Below, piece after piece: positions 18,170-27,723 of a DNA stretch of 64,000 nucleotides. The stretch spans positions 21,694 to 85,693 of the forward strand of contig PHDN01000017.1 in assembly GCA_002840975.1 (NCBI GenBank), written 5' to 3'. This stretch comes from Bacteroidetes bacterium HGW-Bacteroidetes-16 (GTDB lineage Bacteria; Bacteroidota; Bacteroidia; Bacteroidales; F082). The translations under genes and the position numbers were made by a program. A model generated the notes under the pieces. The model did no database searches. It was not told the DNA's origin and saw only the letters and a list, made by a program, of their open reading frames with translations. How positions within the stretch are numbered: the stretch's first letter is position 1; each line of letters begins with the position of its first letter.

Positions 18170-21100
18170 ATGAAATATAGCGCACTTTCGTTTACCATTG
18201 TTATGTTACTGATTTCCACACAACTTTATTCCATTGACTATCGTTTTCATGAATCCCTGCGTTGGCAAAAGATTCAAAAGGTAGTGTGGATTGAAGATGA
18301 AATCATTTTCCGTCCTGCATTCGAGAGTGCAATTTATCATGAGAATAGCAATTTGCCTCACTTTAATAAAAACTACCGGATTCACACCTACTTTGCAACT
18401 GCGGAACTTCACATCGACCAGGCCATTTATGCTCCGGTAACCATGGAGGAAAAAGAATCCCTCCTGCCTTCAAAAGAATGGATCAATCAAATCAATCCTT
18501 CGGCAACGGTCATCAAGCTCCAAAAAGAACCGTGGCTTTCAGTTGACCTGGTTCCTTTCAGGTGGAACGACAGCCTGCAGAATTTTGAAAAACTGGTTTC
18601 CTTCGATTTAGTAGCCGAGCTAACAGAATTCCCTGAACCAAAGACAACGGTGGCAGGATACACAGACCAAAGTGTGCTGGCCTCAGGTGCCTGGTATAAA
18701 ATACGTATAACCGAATCAGGAATTTACAAGGTGACGTTTTCAGATTTACAAGCCATGGGATTTGATATGAGTGCCAACCCGGACCATATTTCCATATTCG
18801 GAAACGGCGGTGGAACACTTCCTGAGAAAAATGACGATCCTGTTTATGATGACCTGACGGAAAACCCGATTCAAATGCTGGATGGTGGCGATGGTAGCTT
18901 CGATCAAGGCGATTATTTTCTGTTTTATGCGCAAGGACCGGTCATTTGGAAGTGGAACGCGTTCGATCAGGCATTTTATCATCTGAACAATTACTATAGT
19001 GATTATGCTTATTATTTTATTACCGCTCTGAACCGTCCGGCAAAACACATCCAAAATATGGAGACCCCATCCGGTAATCCTACATTGGAAATAAACGATT
19101 TTATCGATTATTCGGTTCACGAACTCGATACCCGCAACATTGCCGGTGTTGGGCGCATTTGGTATGGCGAATTGTACGATTTGTCGTCGTTGAGCTATGA
19201 TTTTATCTTCAACTTCCCAAATGTTGTCAAATCAAGCAATTCGGGATTTTTTAAAGGCAATTTCGCCGCCGATGCAACAGGTGCCAGTGCTTTTAAAATC
19301 GACCTCAATGGAAACAACATGAATACCCTAAGCGTTGAACCAACCTCAGGAAATTACGACTTTGGGAAAGAAAAATCGACCAGTTTCAGGTTTTTACCCA
19401 AGGACGAAAATATATTGGTCACCACTACCTATCAACGCAGTAACACCAGTTCAGTTGGGTTTTTAGATTATATTGAGATCAATGTGCGCCGATCGCTTGT
19501 CATGACCGGGAATCAAATGATCTTTAGAAATGTGCATACCGAAGCAAATCAAGTGGCTAATTACCAACTGAACAATGCCTCTTCCGAAATTTCGGTTTGG
19601 GATATTTCTACTCCGGTTGAGCCAAAGAAAATAACGGCACAACAGAATGGAAACGGGTTAACATTTAAATCGTTGACCTCTTCTGTTAATCAATTCATCG
19701 CTTTTAACCAATCGGATTACAAGACCGTTGAATTTGTTGAATTGATTGCCAATCAAAACCTGCATGCCATCAGGAACATAGACTATTTAATCGTTTGTCA
19801 TCCTGACTTTCTGGAACAGGCCAACCGGCTTGCCGATTTTCACCGGACCATGGGGAACTTAAAAACAGAAGTAGTTACCGTAGGCCAGGTGTATAATGAG
19901 TTTTCGTCCGGCGCACAAGATATTACAGCCATCCGTAATTTTGCCAGGATGTTGTATAATGATAGCGATCCCGGAGCCGAGCTTAAATACCTGCTTCTTT
20001 TTGGTGACGCTTCTTACGACTACAAAGACCGCATTGCCGACAATTCCAATTTTGTACCCTGCTGGGAGTCTTCTACCTTCCCACTCAATATCATCAATTC
20101 TATCGCCTCGGACGACTACTTTGGATTTCTGGATGATGGAGAAGGTATCGAAAGTTCGGGTTCTGATCGTGTAGATATTGGCATCGGAAGATTTGTGGTG
20201 GCCAATGAAAATGAAGCCACGGATGCCGTGGATAAAATCATTCATTATTCAACCAACAGCCCGATGGTCATGGCTCCATGGCGCAATGTGATTACCTTCG
20301 TGGCTGATGATGGCGACAGCAACATCCACATGAGCGATGCTGAATCACTTACCGGTTTTTTAGGAACCAACTACCCTGTTTACAATATCAACAAAATATA
20401 TGTAGATGCCTATGAACAATCGAGTACTCCGGGTGGCCAAAAAGCCCCTCAGGTGAACCGGGCGATCAATCTACAGATGGAAAAAGGAACTTTAATTTTC
20501 AACTACTCGGGGCATGGCGGTGAAATTGGCCTCGGACATGAACAGTACGTCCAAATCCCGGACATCAACTCCTGGAGCAATTATGACAAACTAACGGTTT
20601 TCATTACGGCTACCTGTGAATTTACCCGTTACGACGATCCTAACCGGGTATCAGCCGGTGAACAGGTGTTTTTAAACAGTAAAGGTGGTGCCATCGCTTT
20701 ATTCACCACCACACGTGCCACTTATGCTGCTGCAAACGTCGCCTTAAACATGGACATCTATCAGGACAATATGTTCCAAAAAACAAATGGAAAATACCCC
20801 ACTTTTGGTGATATCATCCGCAAATCGAAACGCCGTGGTTCGGCTAACGACAGGAAGTTTATTCTTGTTGGCGATCCGGCTTGTAAGATGGCCTATCCTG
20901 AATATACGGCAGAAACTACTGAAGTGAACATGAATCCTGTGGGCGGAATACCCGATACCCTCAGGGCTTTGGATATGATAACGGTCAGCGGCCTCATCGT
21001 CGACCAAACAGGAACACCTATTTCTGATTTTCAAGGTGAAATTTTCCCAATCGTGTACGACAAACTATCAGAAGTGATCACCTATGGAGACGAAAGCTCG

Positions 21101-21976
21101 CCAAAAAAGTTTTATCTCCGTAAGAACATCCTGTTCAATGGAAAAGCATCCATTCAGAATGGGGCTTTTAGCTTTGAATTTATGATGCCCAAAGACATTG
21201 CCTATCATTACGGACCGGGTAAGATCAGTTACTATTTTCGTAACGAGGTTACCGATGGTAATGGATATTACGAAAACTTTATCGTGGGTAGTTTTAACCC
21301 CGATGCCTTGCAAGACAGCATCGGCCCAGACATTGAAATCTACCTTTTCGACACGACATTTACTCCCGGAAGCACTGTAAACCAATACCCTGTTCTTTTT
21401 GCAAAAGTTAGCGATGAAAGCGGGATTAATACCACGGGCTCAGGAATTGGGCATGATATTGTAACCACTTTGGATGAGGATGTTAACCTGGCCTATGTGC
21501 TCAACGATTTTTATGAAGCCAATGAAAACAGTTTTAATAGCGGCACCATCAGCTATCCCTTCGACCAACTTTCGGAAGGTGAACACCAACTCAGCCTAAA
21601 AGTCTGGGATGTACACAACAACTCCTCCATCGCCTACTTGCCCTTTGTTGTGGTGACCTCTGCCAATGTTATTGTAGATAACCTGCGCAATTTCCCAAAT
21701 CCCTTCAGTCAATCGACCAAATTCACCTTTTCGCACAACCAGTCAGGTAACGAACTCGATGTGATTATTCATATTTACAGGATTGATGGATCACTCGTAA
21801 GGTCGCTCGAAACAAAAATTGATGGCGAAGGATATCAAATCGACCCCCTGGAATGGGATGGTACCACCGATCAGGGTGGAAAAATCGGCCGTGGTTTTTA
21901 TGTTTATAACGTGGTTGTAAGAAATAAAAACGGACAGATGGGTCAGGATCAGTCAAAGCTTGTATACATCAAGTAA
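18170..21976 (+). CDS. porU: PorU-type gingipain-family (C25) sortase, copy 1
   Basis: A 1268-residue T9SS C25 peptidase with a signal peptide (MKYSALSFTIVMLLISTQLYS). PorU removes the C-terminal sorting domain of T9SS cargo at the outer membrane and links it to lipopolysaccharide. The C25 catalytic pair is in place: His782 in FNYSGHGGEIG and Cys816 in TATCEFTRYDDP. An upstream SGAQDITAIRNFARML and LLFGDASYDYKDR are typical of the family. The C terminus (about 1170-1268, NFPNPFSQSTKFTFSH to LVYIK) is a FlgD-like/T9SS-type domain. A paralogue of nearly identical length follows 72 nt downstream. Which of the two is the main sortase cannot be told from the sequence. Confidence 0.92.
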   Translation: MKYSALSFTIVMLLISTQLYSIDYRFHESLRWQKIQKVVWIEDEIIFRPAFESAIYHENSNLPHFNKNYRIHTYFATAELHIDQAIYAPVTMEEKESLLPSKEWINQINPSATVIKLQKEPWLSVDLVPFRWNDSLQNFEKLVSFDLVAELTEFPEPKTTVAGYTDQSVLASGAWYKIRITESGIYKVTFSDLQAMGFDMSANPDHISIFGNGGGTLPEKNDDPVYDDLTENPIQMLDGGDGSFDQGDYFLFYAQGPVIWKWNAFDQAFYHLNNYYSDYAYYFITALNRPAKHIQNMETPSGNPTLEINDFIDYSVHELDTRNIAGVGRIWYGELYDLSSLSYDFIFNFPNVVKSSNSGFFKGNFAADATGASAFKIDLNGNNMNTLSVEPTSGNYDFGKEKSTSFRFLPKDENILVTTTYQRSNTSSVGFLDYIEINVRRSLVMTGNQMIFRNVHTEANQVANYQLNNASSEISVWDISTPVEPKKITAQQNGNGLTFKSLTSSVNQFIAFNQSDYKTVEFVELIANQNLHAIRNIDYLIVCHPDFLEQANRLADFHRTMGNLKTEVVTVGQVYNEFSSGAQDITAIRNFARMLYNDSDPGAELKYLLLFGDASYDYKDRIADNSNFVPCWESSTFPLNIINSIASDDYFGFLDDGEGIESSGSDRVDIGIGRFVVANENEATDAVDKIIHYSTNSPMVMAPWRNVITFVADDGDSNIHMSDAESLTGFLGTNYPVYNINKIYVDAYEQSSTPGGQKAPQVNRAINLQMEKGTLIFNYSGHGGEIGLGHEQYVQIPDINSWSNYDKLTVFITATCEFTRYDDPNRVSAGEQVFLNSKGGAIALFTTTRATYAAANVALNMDIYQDNMFQKTNGKYPTFGDIIRKSKRRGSANDRKFILVGDPACKMAYPEYTAETTEVNMNPVGGIPDTLRALDMITVSGLIVDQTGTPISDFQGEIFPIVYDKLSEVITYGDESSPKKFYLRKNILFNGKASIQNGAFSFEFMMPKDIAYHYGPGKISYYFRNEVTDGNGYYENFIVGSFNPDALQDSIGPDIEIYLFDTTFTPGSTVNQYPVLFAKVSDESGINTTGSGIGHDIVTTLDEDVNLAYVLNDFYEANENSFNSGTISYPFDQLSEGEHQLSLKVWDVHNNSSIAYLPFVVVTSANVIVDNLRNFPNPFSQSTKFTFSHNQSGNELDVIIHIYRIDGSLVRSLETKIDGEGYQIDPLEWDGTTDQGGKIGRGFYVYNVVVRNKNGQMGQDQSKLVYIK

Positions 21977-22003
21977 GTGGTGTGCTGACAACGAATATGT
22001 TAT

Positions 22004-22011
22004 TATTTTTG
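22004..22011 (+). promoter_or_regulatory. Putative -7 box before the second porU
   Basis: TATTTTTG matches TAnnTTTG, 37 nt before the ATG at 22049, suggesting that the second copy can be transcribed independently. Confidence 0.45.
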
Positions 22012-22048
22012 TCACCTCAATACGGTTATAGAATACAATACTACACCA

Positions 22049-25000
22049 ATGAAAAAATTGATACTACTATATTGCCTCCTATTTTCAGTCACCCTCACCC
22101 GGGCGCAGGATGATGTTCAAATAAAAATAAATTACACCGACCTATTATCGGTATCCACCTCCGGTGGACAAACCATCCATTATTATTCTTTCATTGGTGC
22201 CACCAACAAACCTGAATATGGATCGTTGCCCCTGCTGATGACCGAAGTTATACTGCCCGATGTAGTGTTTGGTTGTGAAGCCTATCTGGAAGATATGCAA
22301 GAAGAACCCATTGCTCCTGAAGCAGCTGCCCAACTTAATGACATGGAATTGAGTGGTTCATCTTATCAGGTTATCACTGAAAAATCTGGTATCAGGGCGA
22401 TGGTTTACGTGCTGCCTTTCAGACGCGATTCCGTCAACAACAGGTTCCTGAGGTTAACAGCTGCCAAACTCAAACTTTCCTACTTCCCTTCTGAACCAAT
22501 AAATCCACCGGCACGAAACCCGACCGACTACGCTACCCATTCAGTATTGGAAATCGGAACATGGTTTAAATTGGGAGCAGTGGACCGGGGAGTTTATCGG
22601 CTTGATTATCCATTTTTTGAATCACTTGGAATCGACCCTGCACAACTTAACCCCATGAAAATAGGTATTTTTGGTAACTACAACGGCATGCTACCTGAAA
22701 TTAATTATTCCCCACGCATCGACGATCTGGAGGAAAATGCCATAAAGCGGGTTGGGATGGAAGATGGTGTGTTTAATCAGCAGGATTATATCTTGTTTTA
22801 TGGGGAGTCGCCTACCACCTATCATTACAACCAGTTCGATCGACACTATAACCACGAACAAAATATATATGCCGACACCATCTATTATTTTCTGACGCTT
22901 GATCGGGCTTCAGGCAAGAGCATCACCAACTTGCAATCCACTTCAATAACACCGACGCTCGTGGTCAATCAATTTTTGGATGCTCAAAGTCATGAAAAAG
23001 AAGTGAAAAACCTGTTGTCTTCAGGCAAGCTGTGGTTTGGTGAAGAATTCACAGGCGACAGCACCGAACGTGTTTTTACTTTCCGGTTTCCTCATCTGGT
23101 AACTAATTTTCCGGTGCATGTCAAGCTCCAGATGGCAGCCCGAAGTTTCGTCTATACCTATTTTGATTTAAACGTAAACGGCAAAACAGTTATTGATTCT
23201 ACCTTGTTCCTCAAAGTCACTCCCTCATCTCACGCCTATGCTTTTAAGGCTAATAAATCGGCTACTTTCTTTGAAGACAATGACCTGCTCAATGTAACCA
23301 TCCGTTATTATTCAGATGATAGAAACGCCATATCCTGGCTCGATTATATAGAATTGAATGTTAAACGGGAGTTGATATACGGAGGAGGTCAGATGGTTTT
23401 CCATGAACCTGATGCCGAACAGTCGGGTCAAATTGCGCGTTTCAATATAAGGCAAGTGGACGAACCTGTGCAGATTTGGGCCATCACCAACAACCTCCAA
23501 CCAAAAAATATTGAATTCCAAAATACAAACGACACCCTCCATTTTACCCTCAACGATGCAGGAGAACGCGATTTCATCATTTTCGATGAGGATCACTACC
23601 TGACACCTGTTGAGACCGTGTCGGTTCCAAACCAAAATCTACATGGCTTCGACCAGCTAAACATGGTCATTGTAGCACCTTTGATTTTTGTCGAACAAGC
23701 CAATCGCATAGCAGAACTTCATGAAAGTGTAGATGGAATACGCTCCATCGTGGTAACACCCGAACAGATTTACAACGAGTTCTCATCAGGATCGCAAGAT
23801 GTGAGTGCCATCCGTGATTTTATGAAAATGCTGTTCAATAAAGGAGCTTTCGGTAACAAACACGGCTACCTCCTGCTGTTTGGAGATGCGTCGTTCGATT
23901 ATAAACACCGTATCCCCGGAAATACCAATGTGGTTCCAACTTATGAATCACTCGAATCGTTAACTGAAACGGGTTCCTTTGTCACGGATGATTATTTTGG
24001 CTTACTCGATGAATATGAAGGAGGAAGCGCCAGTGGTGAATTGGACCTGGGTATAGGTCGATTCCCGGTTTCAACATCAGAACAGGCCTGGAATGCCGTA
24101 AACAAGGTGGAAAATTATGTACTCAACAAACAGGCTGTTACAGGTGATTGGCGCAATGTGGTGTGTTTTATAGCCGATGATCAGGACTCGAACCTGCACA
24201 TGAACCAGGCTGAGGATATGGCCGCGATTGCCGACACACTGCACAGTGGTATCAGGATCAACAAGATCTATTCAGACGCTTTTGCAATTAAAAAAACATC
24301 GGCGGGATTCCGCTACCCCGATGTAAATGTCAACATCAACAACCAGGTGGAAAAAGGGGCTACCATCATCAATTACACCGGTCATGGAGGTTTAATTGGC
24401 TGGTCAGAAGAATTAATTTTGGATGTACCCGCCATTATTGGGTTCAAAAACAGGAATAACCTGCCGTTATTTATTACGGCCACCTGCGAGTTTAGCCGGT
24501 TCGACAACCCGGAATTTACTTCAGCAGGCGAATACGCCTATCTGAACCCACAAGGAGGTGCGATAGCCCTGTTAACCACCACCCGGCTGGCTTATGCTCA
24601 CGCGAATATTGTTGTAAATACACGGCTTTACCAAAATCTGTTTAATAAAGAAAATGGAGAATTGCCGCGCCTGGGTGATTTGATTCGTCTGGCGAAAACT
24701 CCCTCAAATGCCAATTACCTGAATTTTGCCCTGCTGGGCGATCCCGCCCTGCGTCTTTCATTTCCACGGCATCATATCGTTACCGACTCCATCAACAACG
24801 TGGATGCAACCCTATCCAGCGATACGGCAAAGGCATTAACTGTTGTTTCGGTAGCAGGTTCGGTGGTTGATGAACAGGGGATACCTATTAACGACTTTAA
24901 CGGGATTATTTATCCAACTGTTTATGATAAAAAAGTAAAATACACCACCCTTGGAAATATGGGGTCCAGCTCACCGGAGAACTTTTATCTGTACAACAGG

Positions 25001-25858
25001 GTATTATTTAAAGGGAAAACGACTGTCACAAATGGCGCATTTAGCTTTACTTTTATGATGCCTAAAGACATTGCCTATTCCTTTGGATATGGACAAATAA
25101 GCTACTATGCGCTCGACAGCCTAACTTTTGATGATGCCTGGGGTGATTATAACCATCTTATGATAGGCGGAGTTGACCATGATGCAGTGGTGGATTTGGA
25201 AGGCCCGCAAATAGAGGCTTATCTCAATAATTCCGATTTTAAATCAGGGGATGTGGTCACCAGTAAATCGGTGCTTATAGCGCGAATTTTCGATCCCGGC
25301 GGGATTAATTTTACCAGTAGCGGACTGGGTCGTGATTTGGTGATGACGTTGGATGACGATTATAGCAATTCAGTTCAATTAAAAGACTATTTCGCCATCG
25401 ATATGGATTCGTATCAACAGGGAATGGTGAATTATGCATTCGACAATCTTACACAAGGATTGCACTCGCTCACTATAAAAGCATGGGACCTTCAGAATAA
25501 TTCATCGGAGACAAGCTTTGATTTTTATGTCAACGACCTGGCCGAAATTGCAGTCAGTCAGGTATTAAACTTTCCAAACCCATTTTCTGATCAGACCCGT
25601 TTTGAGTTTAATCACAACAAACAAGGTGTTCCACTCGAAATTAAAATTACCATTTTCGACAAGGAAGGGCGTTGGATAACCGAGCTGGGCCAAAAAAGCA
25701 ACAATGGAATTTCGACTATAGAACCCATTTACTGGGATGGAACAAATGCAACTGGTGCAAAGATTGATGACGGTTTGTATATCTATCGCGTTGAAGTGAC
25801 CGACCAGACTGGGAACATCACCATCAGACAACAAAAATTGATGAAATCCACAAAATAA
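22049..25858 (+). CDS. PorU-type C25 sortase/peptidase, copy 2
   Basis: A 1269-residue tandem paralogue of the preceding gene with the same architecture. It has a signal peptide (MKKLILLYCLLFSVTLTRAQ), an N-terminal beta-rich region and a C25 catalytic domain with His779 (NYTGHGGLIGW) and Cys813 (TATCEFSRFDNP). A matching FMMPKDIAYSFGYGQISYY block and a C-terminal FlgD-like domain (NFPNPFSDQTRFEFNH to KLMKSTK) follow. Residues around both catalytic positions are conserved, so both copies look active. Overall identity to copy 1 is only moderate by eye, so the duplication is not recent. It precedes porV, the usual partner of PorU, but has its own terminator. Confidence 0.9.
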   Translation: MKKLILLYCLLFSVTLTRAQDDVQIKINYTDLLSVSTSGGQTIHYYSFIGATNKPEYGSLPLLMTEVILPDVVFGCEAYLEDMQEEPIAPEAAAQLNDMELSGSSYQVITEKSGIRAMVYVLPFRRDSVNNRFLRLTAAKLKLSYFPSEPINPPARNPTDYATHSVLEIGTWFKLGAVDRGVYRLDYPFFESLGIDPAQLNPMKIGIFGNYNGMLPEINYSPRIDDLEENAIKRVGMEDGVFNQQDYILFYGESPTTYHYNQFDRHYNHEQNIYADTIYYFLTLDRASGKSITNLQSTSITPTLVVNQFLDAQSHEKEVKNLLSSGKLWFGEEFTGDSTERVFTFRFPHLVTNFPVHVKLQMAARSFVYTYFDLNVNGKTVIDSTLFLKVTPSSHAYAFKANKSATFFEDNDLLNVTIRYYSDDRNAISWLDYIELNVKRELIYGGGQMVFHEPDAEQSGQIARFNIRQVDEPVQIWAITNNLQPKNIEFQNTNDTLHFTLNDAGERDFIIFDEDHYLTPVETVSVPNQNLHGFDQLNMVIVAPLIFVEQANRIAELHESVDGIRSIVVTPEQIYNEFSSGSQDVSAIRDFMKMLFNKGAFGNKHGYLLLFGDASFDYKHRIPGNTNVVPTYESLESLTETGSFVTDDYFGLLDEYEGGSASGELDLGIGRFPVSTSEQAWNAVNKVENYVLNKQAVTGDWRNVVCFIADDQDSNLHMNQAEDMAAIADTLHSGIRINKIYSDAFAIKKTSAGFRYPDVNVNINNQVEKGATIINYTGHGGLIGWSEELILDVPAIIGFKNRNNLPLFITATCEFSRFDNPEFTSAGEYAYLNPQGGAIALLTTTRLAYAHANIVVNTRLYQNLFNKENGELPRLGDLIRLAKTPSNANYLNFALLGDPALRLSFPRHHIVTDSINNVDATLSSDTAKALTVVSVAGSVVDEQGIPINDFNGIIYPTVYDKKVKYTTLGNMGSSSPENFYLYNRVLFKGKTTVTNGAFSFTFMMPKDIAYSFGYGQISYYALDSLTFDDAWGDYNHLMIGGVDHDAVVDLEGPQIEAYLNNSDFKSGDVVTSKSVLIARIFDPGGINFTSSGLGRDLVMTLDDDYSNSVQLKDYFAIDMDSYQQGMVNYAFDNLTQGLHSLTIKAWDLQNNSSETSFDFYVNDLAEIAVSQVLNFPNPFSDQTRFEFNHNKQGVPLEIKITIFDKEGRWITELGQKSNNGISTIEPIYWDGTNATGAKIDDGLYIYRVEVTDQTGNITIRQQKLMKSTK

Positions 25859-25928
25859 ATTCCAATTATTTTAGTTTTAGATGAACATATAACTTGATAA
25901 TTTGTATTTAATACATGGAAAACAACCG

Positions 25929-25964
25929 AAAGATCCACTAAAATTTATCAGTGATCTTCCTTTT
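25929..25964 (+). terminator. Probable terminator after the second porU
   Basis: AAGATCcACT and AGTGATCTT form a stem with one bulged C, followed by CCTTTT. It separates porU copy 2 from porV. Confidence 0.65.
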
Positions 25965-25990
25965 GAATAATATAACTTGAATTTAATCGT

Positions 25991-25998
25991 TAGTTTTG
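25991..25998 (+). promoter_or_regulatory. Putative -7 box of porV
   Basis: TAGTTTTG matches TAnnTTTG, 28 nt before the porV ATG. A TTTG at 25962-25965 is a possible, rather distant, -33 element. Confidence 0.45.
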
Positions 25999-26026
25999 CA
26001 AACCTTTATAATTATTAGTCAGATAG

Positions 26027-27229
26027 ATGAAACATAAGATCTTACTTGTAGCTCTGCTCGCAGCTTTTACATTGGAATTAAACGCTCAAAGTTCTATTGA
26101 AAAAAACGGGCAAACCCTTAACACCATTACTACGGCAGTACCTTTATTAATGATTGGCCCCGATGCCCGCGCCGGTGGAATGGGAGATGGAGGTGTAGCA
26201 TCAACTCCTGATATCAACTCCATGCATTGGAATGCTGCTAAATACTCACGCATAAAAGATGACATGGGTTTCTCGTTTAACTATACTCCGTGGCTTAGGA
26301 ACCTTGTAAACGACATCAACCTGGCTTATGTATCATTTTACAAAAGAATCGACAAAGTTTCCACTGTTGCGGCTACCTTAAGGTACTTTTCACTCGGGGA
26401 AATTACGTTTACCAACGATGTGGGCGACCCGTTAGGAACTTATAAACCCAATGAATTTGCCGTCGATGCTGCCTATTCAAGGATACTCACCGATAAATTG
26501 TCGTTGGCCGTAGCAGGTAGATTTATTTATTCAAACCTGACACAGGGACAATATGTTCAGGGTGTTGAAACCAGCGCAGGAACTTCAGTTGCTGCCGATG
26601 TGAGTTTGTATTGGGAAGATGAGGTAAATTGGTTTGCCTCTACACCCGCCTCCTTCGCATGGGGTATCAACATCTCCAATATTGGAAATAAAATATCTTA
26701 CTCCAAAACAAATATTGAAAGAGACTTCATCCCCACCAACTTCCGAATTGGACCTCGTCTGACCCTCGACCTGGATGATTATAATACCATTTCATTTCAA
26801 GTGGATGTAAACAAACTCCTTGTGCCTACGCCTCCAATTTACTCCGATAGTCTTTTCAATTCTGACGGGAGCCGTTTAATTGATGAGGGAAAGAACCCAG
26901 ATGTTAGTGTGGTTCAGGGCATGATGCAGTCGTGGTATGATGCCCCGGGCGGGTTTTCAGAAGAAATGCGGGAATTCAGCTTTGCCGTTGGCACTGAATA
27001 TTGGTACACTGATGTATTGGCATTGCGTGGTGGTTTTTATTACGAAGACCTGACCAAAGGAAACCGCAAGTATGCTACCCTGGGCGTTGGGCTCCGTTAT
27101 AACGTATTTGGATTGGATTTTTCGTACCTCATCCCTGTTACCTCCGATCAAAACCCATTGCAAAATACCTTGCGCTTCTCGTTGATCTTTAACCTTGCCA
27201 AAGTAGGTAAAAGCAATACTCCCGAATAA
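26027..27229 (+). CDS. porV: T9SS outer membrane channel/shuttle protein PorV (LptO)
   Basis: PorV is an outer-membrane beta-barrel of the FadL-like family. It collects cargo from the SprA translocon and delivers it to the PorU sortase. The 400-residue protein starts with a signal peptide (HKILLVALLAAFTLELNAQ). The conserved early block ITTAVPLLMIGPDARAGGMG and PDINSMHWNAAKYSRI follow, and the barrel ends with FSYLIPVTSDQNPLQNTLRF. The position after two porU genes fits the known PorU-PorV complex. Its TAA stop shares one base with an ATG of the next gene, so ispF is likely co-transcribed. Confidence 0.95.
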   Translation: MKHKILLVALLAAFTLELNAQSSIEKNGQTLNTITTAVPLLMIGPDARAGGMGDGGVASTPDINSMHWNAAKYSRIKDDMGFSFNYTPWLRNLVNDINLAYVSFYKRIDKVSTVAATLRYFSLGEITFTNDVGDPLGTYKPNEFAVDAAYSRILTDKLSLAVAGRFIYSNLTQGQYVQGVETSAGTSVAADVSLYWEDEVNWFASTPASFAWGINISNIGNKISYSKTNIERDFIPTNFRIGPRLTLDLDDYNTISFQVDVNKLLVPTPPIYSDSLFNSDGSRLIDEGKNPDVSVVQGMMQSWYDAPGGFSEEMREFSFAVGTEYWYTDVLALRGGFYYEDLTKGNRKYATLGVGLRYNVFGLDFSYLIPVTSDQNPLQNTLRFSLIFNLAKVGKSNTPE

Positions 27230-27234
27230 TGACG

Positions 27235-27723
27235 ATGCCTTTTCGGGTTGGTATGGGGTACGACGTGCACCAACTCGTTCCCGGAAGGAAAATGGTGCTG
27301 GGAGGCGTTACCATCCCCTCTGACTTCGGACCTGATGGTCATTCAGATGCTGACGTATTGATTCATGCCATGGCAGATGCCTTGCTCGGTTCACTTGCCT
27401 TAGGTGATATTGGTCAGTATTTTCCCCCCTCTGATCTTAGTTTTAAAGACCTGGATAGTACCACCATTTTGCGTGAAGCAACCAGACTTGTTTTGGAAAG
27501 AGGCTATGTTGTTGGCAATATTGATTCAATCGTGGTACTTCAAAGCCCAAAAATCGCACCTTTTATTCCGGAAATGAAAATTCGACTGGCCGATATCCTG
27601 CAAGTAAATGAGGACGCTGTCTCGGTGAAGGCCACTACTACCGAGAAACTGGGCTTTGTTGGTAGAGGCGAGGGGATTTCGGCTTATGCCACCGTGATGG
27701 TTGTGAGAAATTCTCAACCTTGA
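27235..27723 (+). CDS. ispF: 2-C-methyl-D-erythritol 2,4-cyclodiphosphate synthase
   Basis: IspF forms the cyclic diphosphate intermediate of the MEP isoprenoid pathway. The N-terminal MPFRVGMGYDVHQLV contains the metal-binding Asp-x-His pair. GHSDADVLIHAMADALLGSL with DIGQYFPPSD forms the rest of the active site, and the C-terminal SVKATTTEKLGFVGRGEGI is conserved. The second ATG (27235) is chosen because it aligns with the usual short N terminus; an ATG two codons upstream overlaps the porV stop by one base. The 3' end overlaps the convergent helicase gene by 10 nt. The link with T9SS is probably only positional. Confidence 0.96.
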   Translation: MPFRVGMGYDVHQLVPGRKMVLGGVTIPSDFGPDGHSDADVLIHAMADALLGSLALGDIGQYFPPSDLSFKDLDSTTILREATRLVLERGYVVGNIDSIVVLQSPKIAPFIPEMKIRLADILQVNEDAVSVKATTTEKLGFVGRGEGISAYATVMVVRNSQP

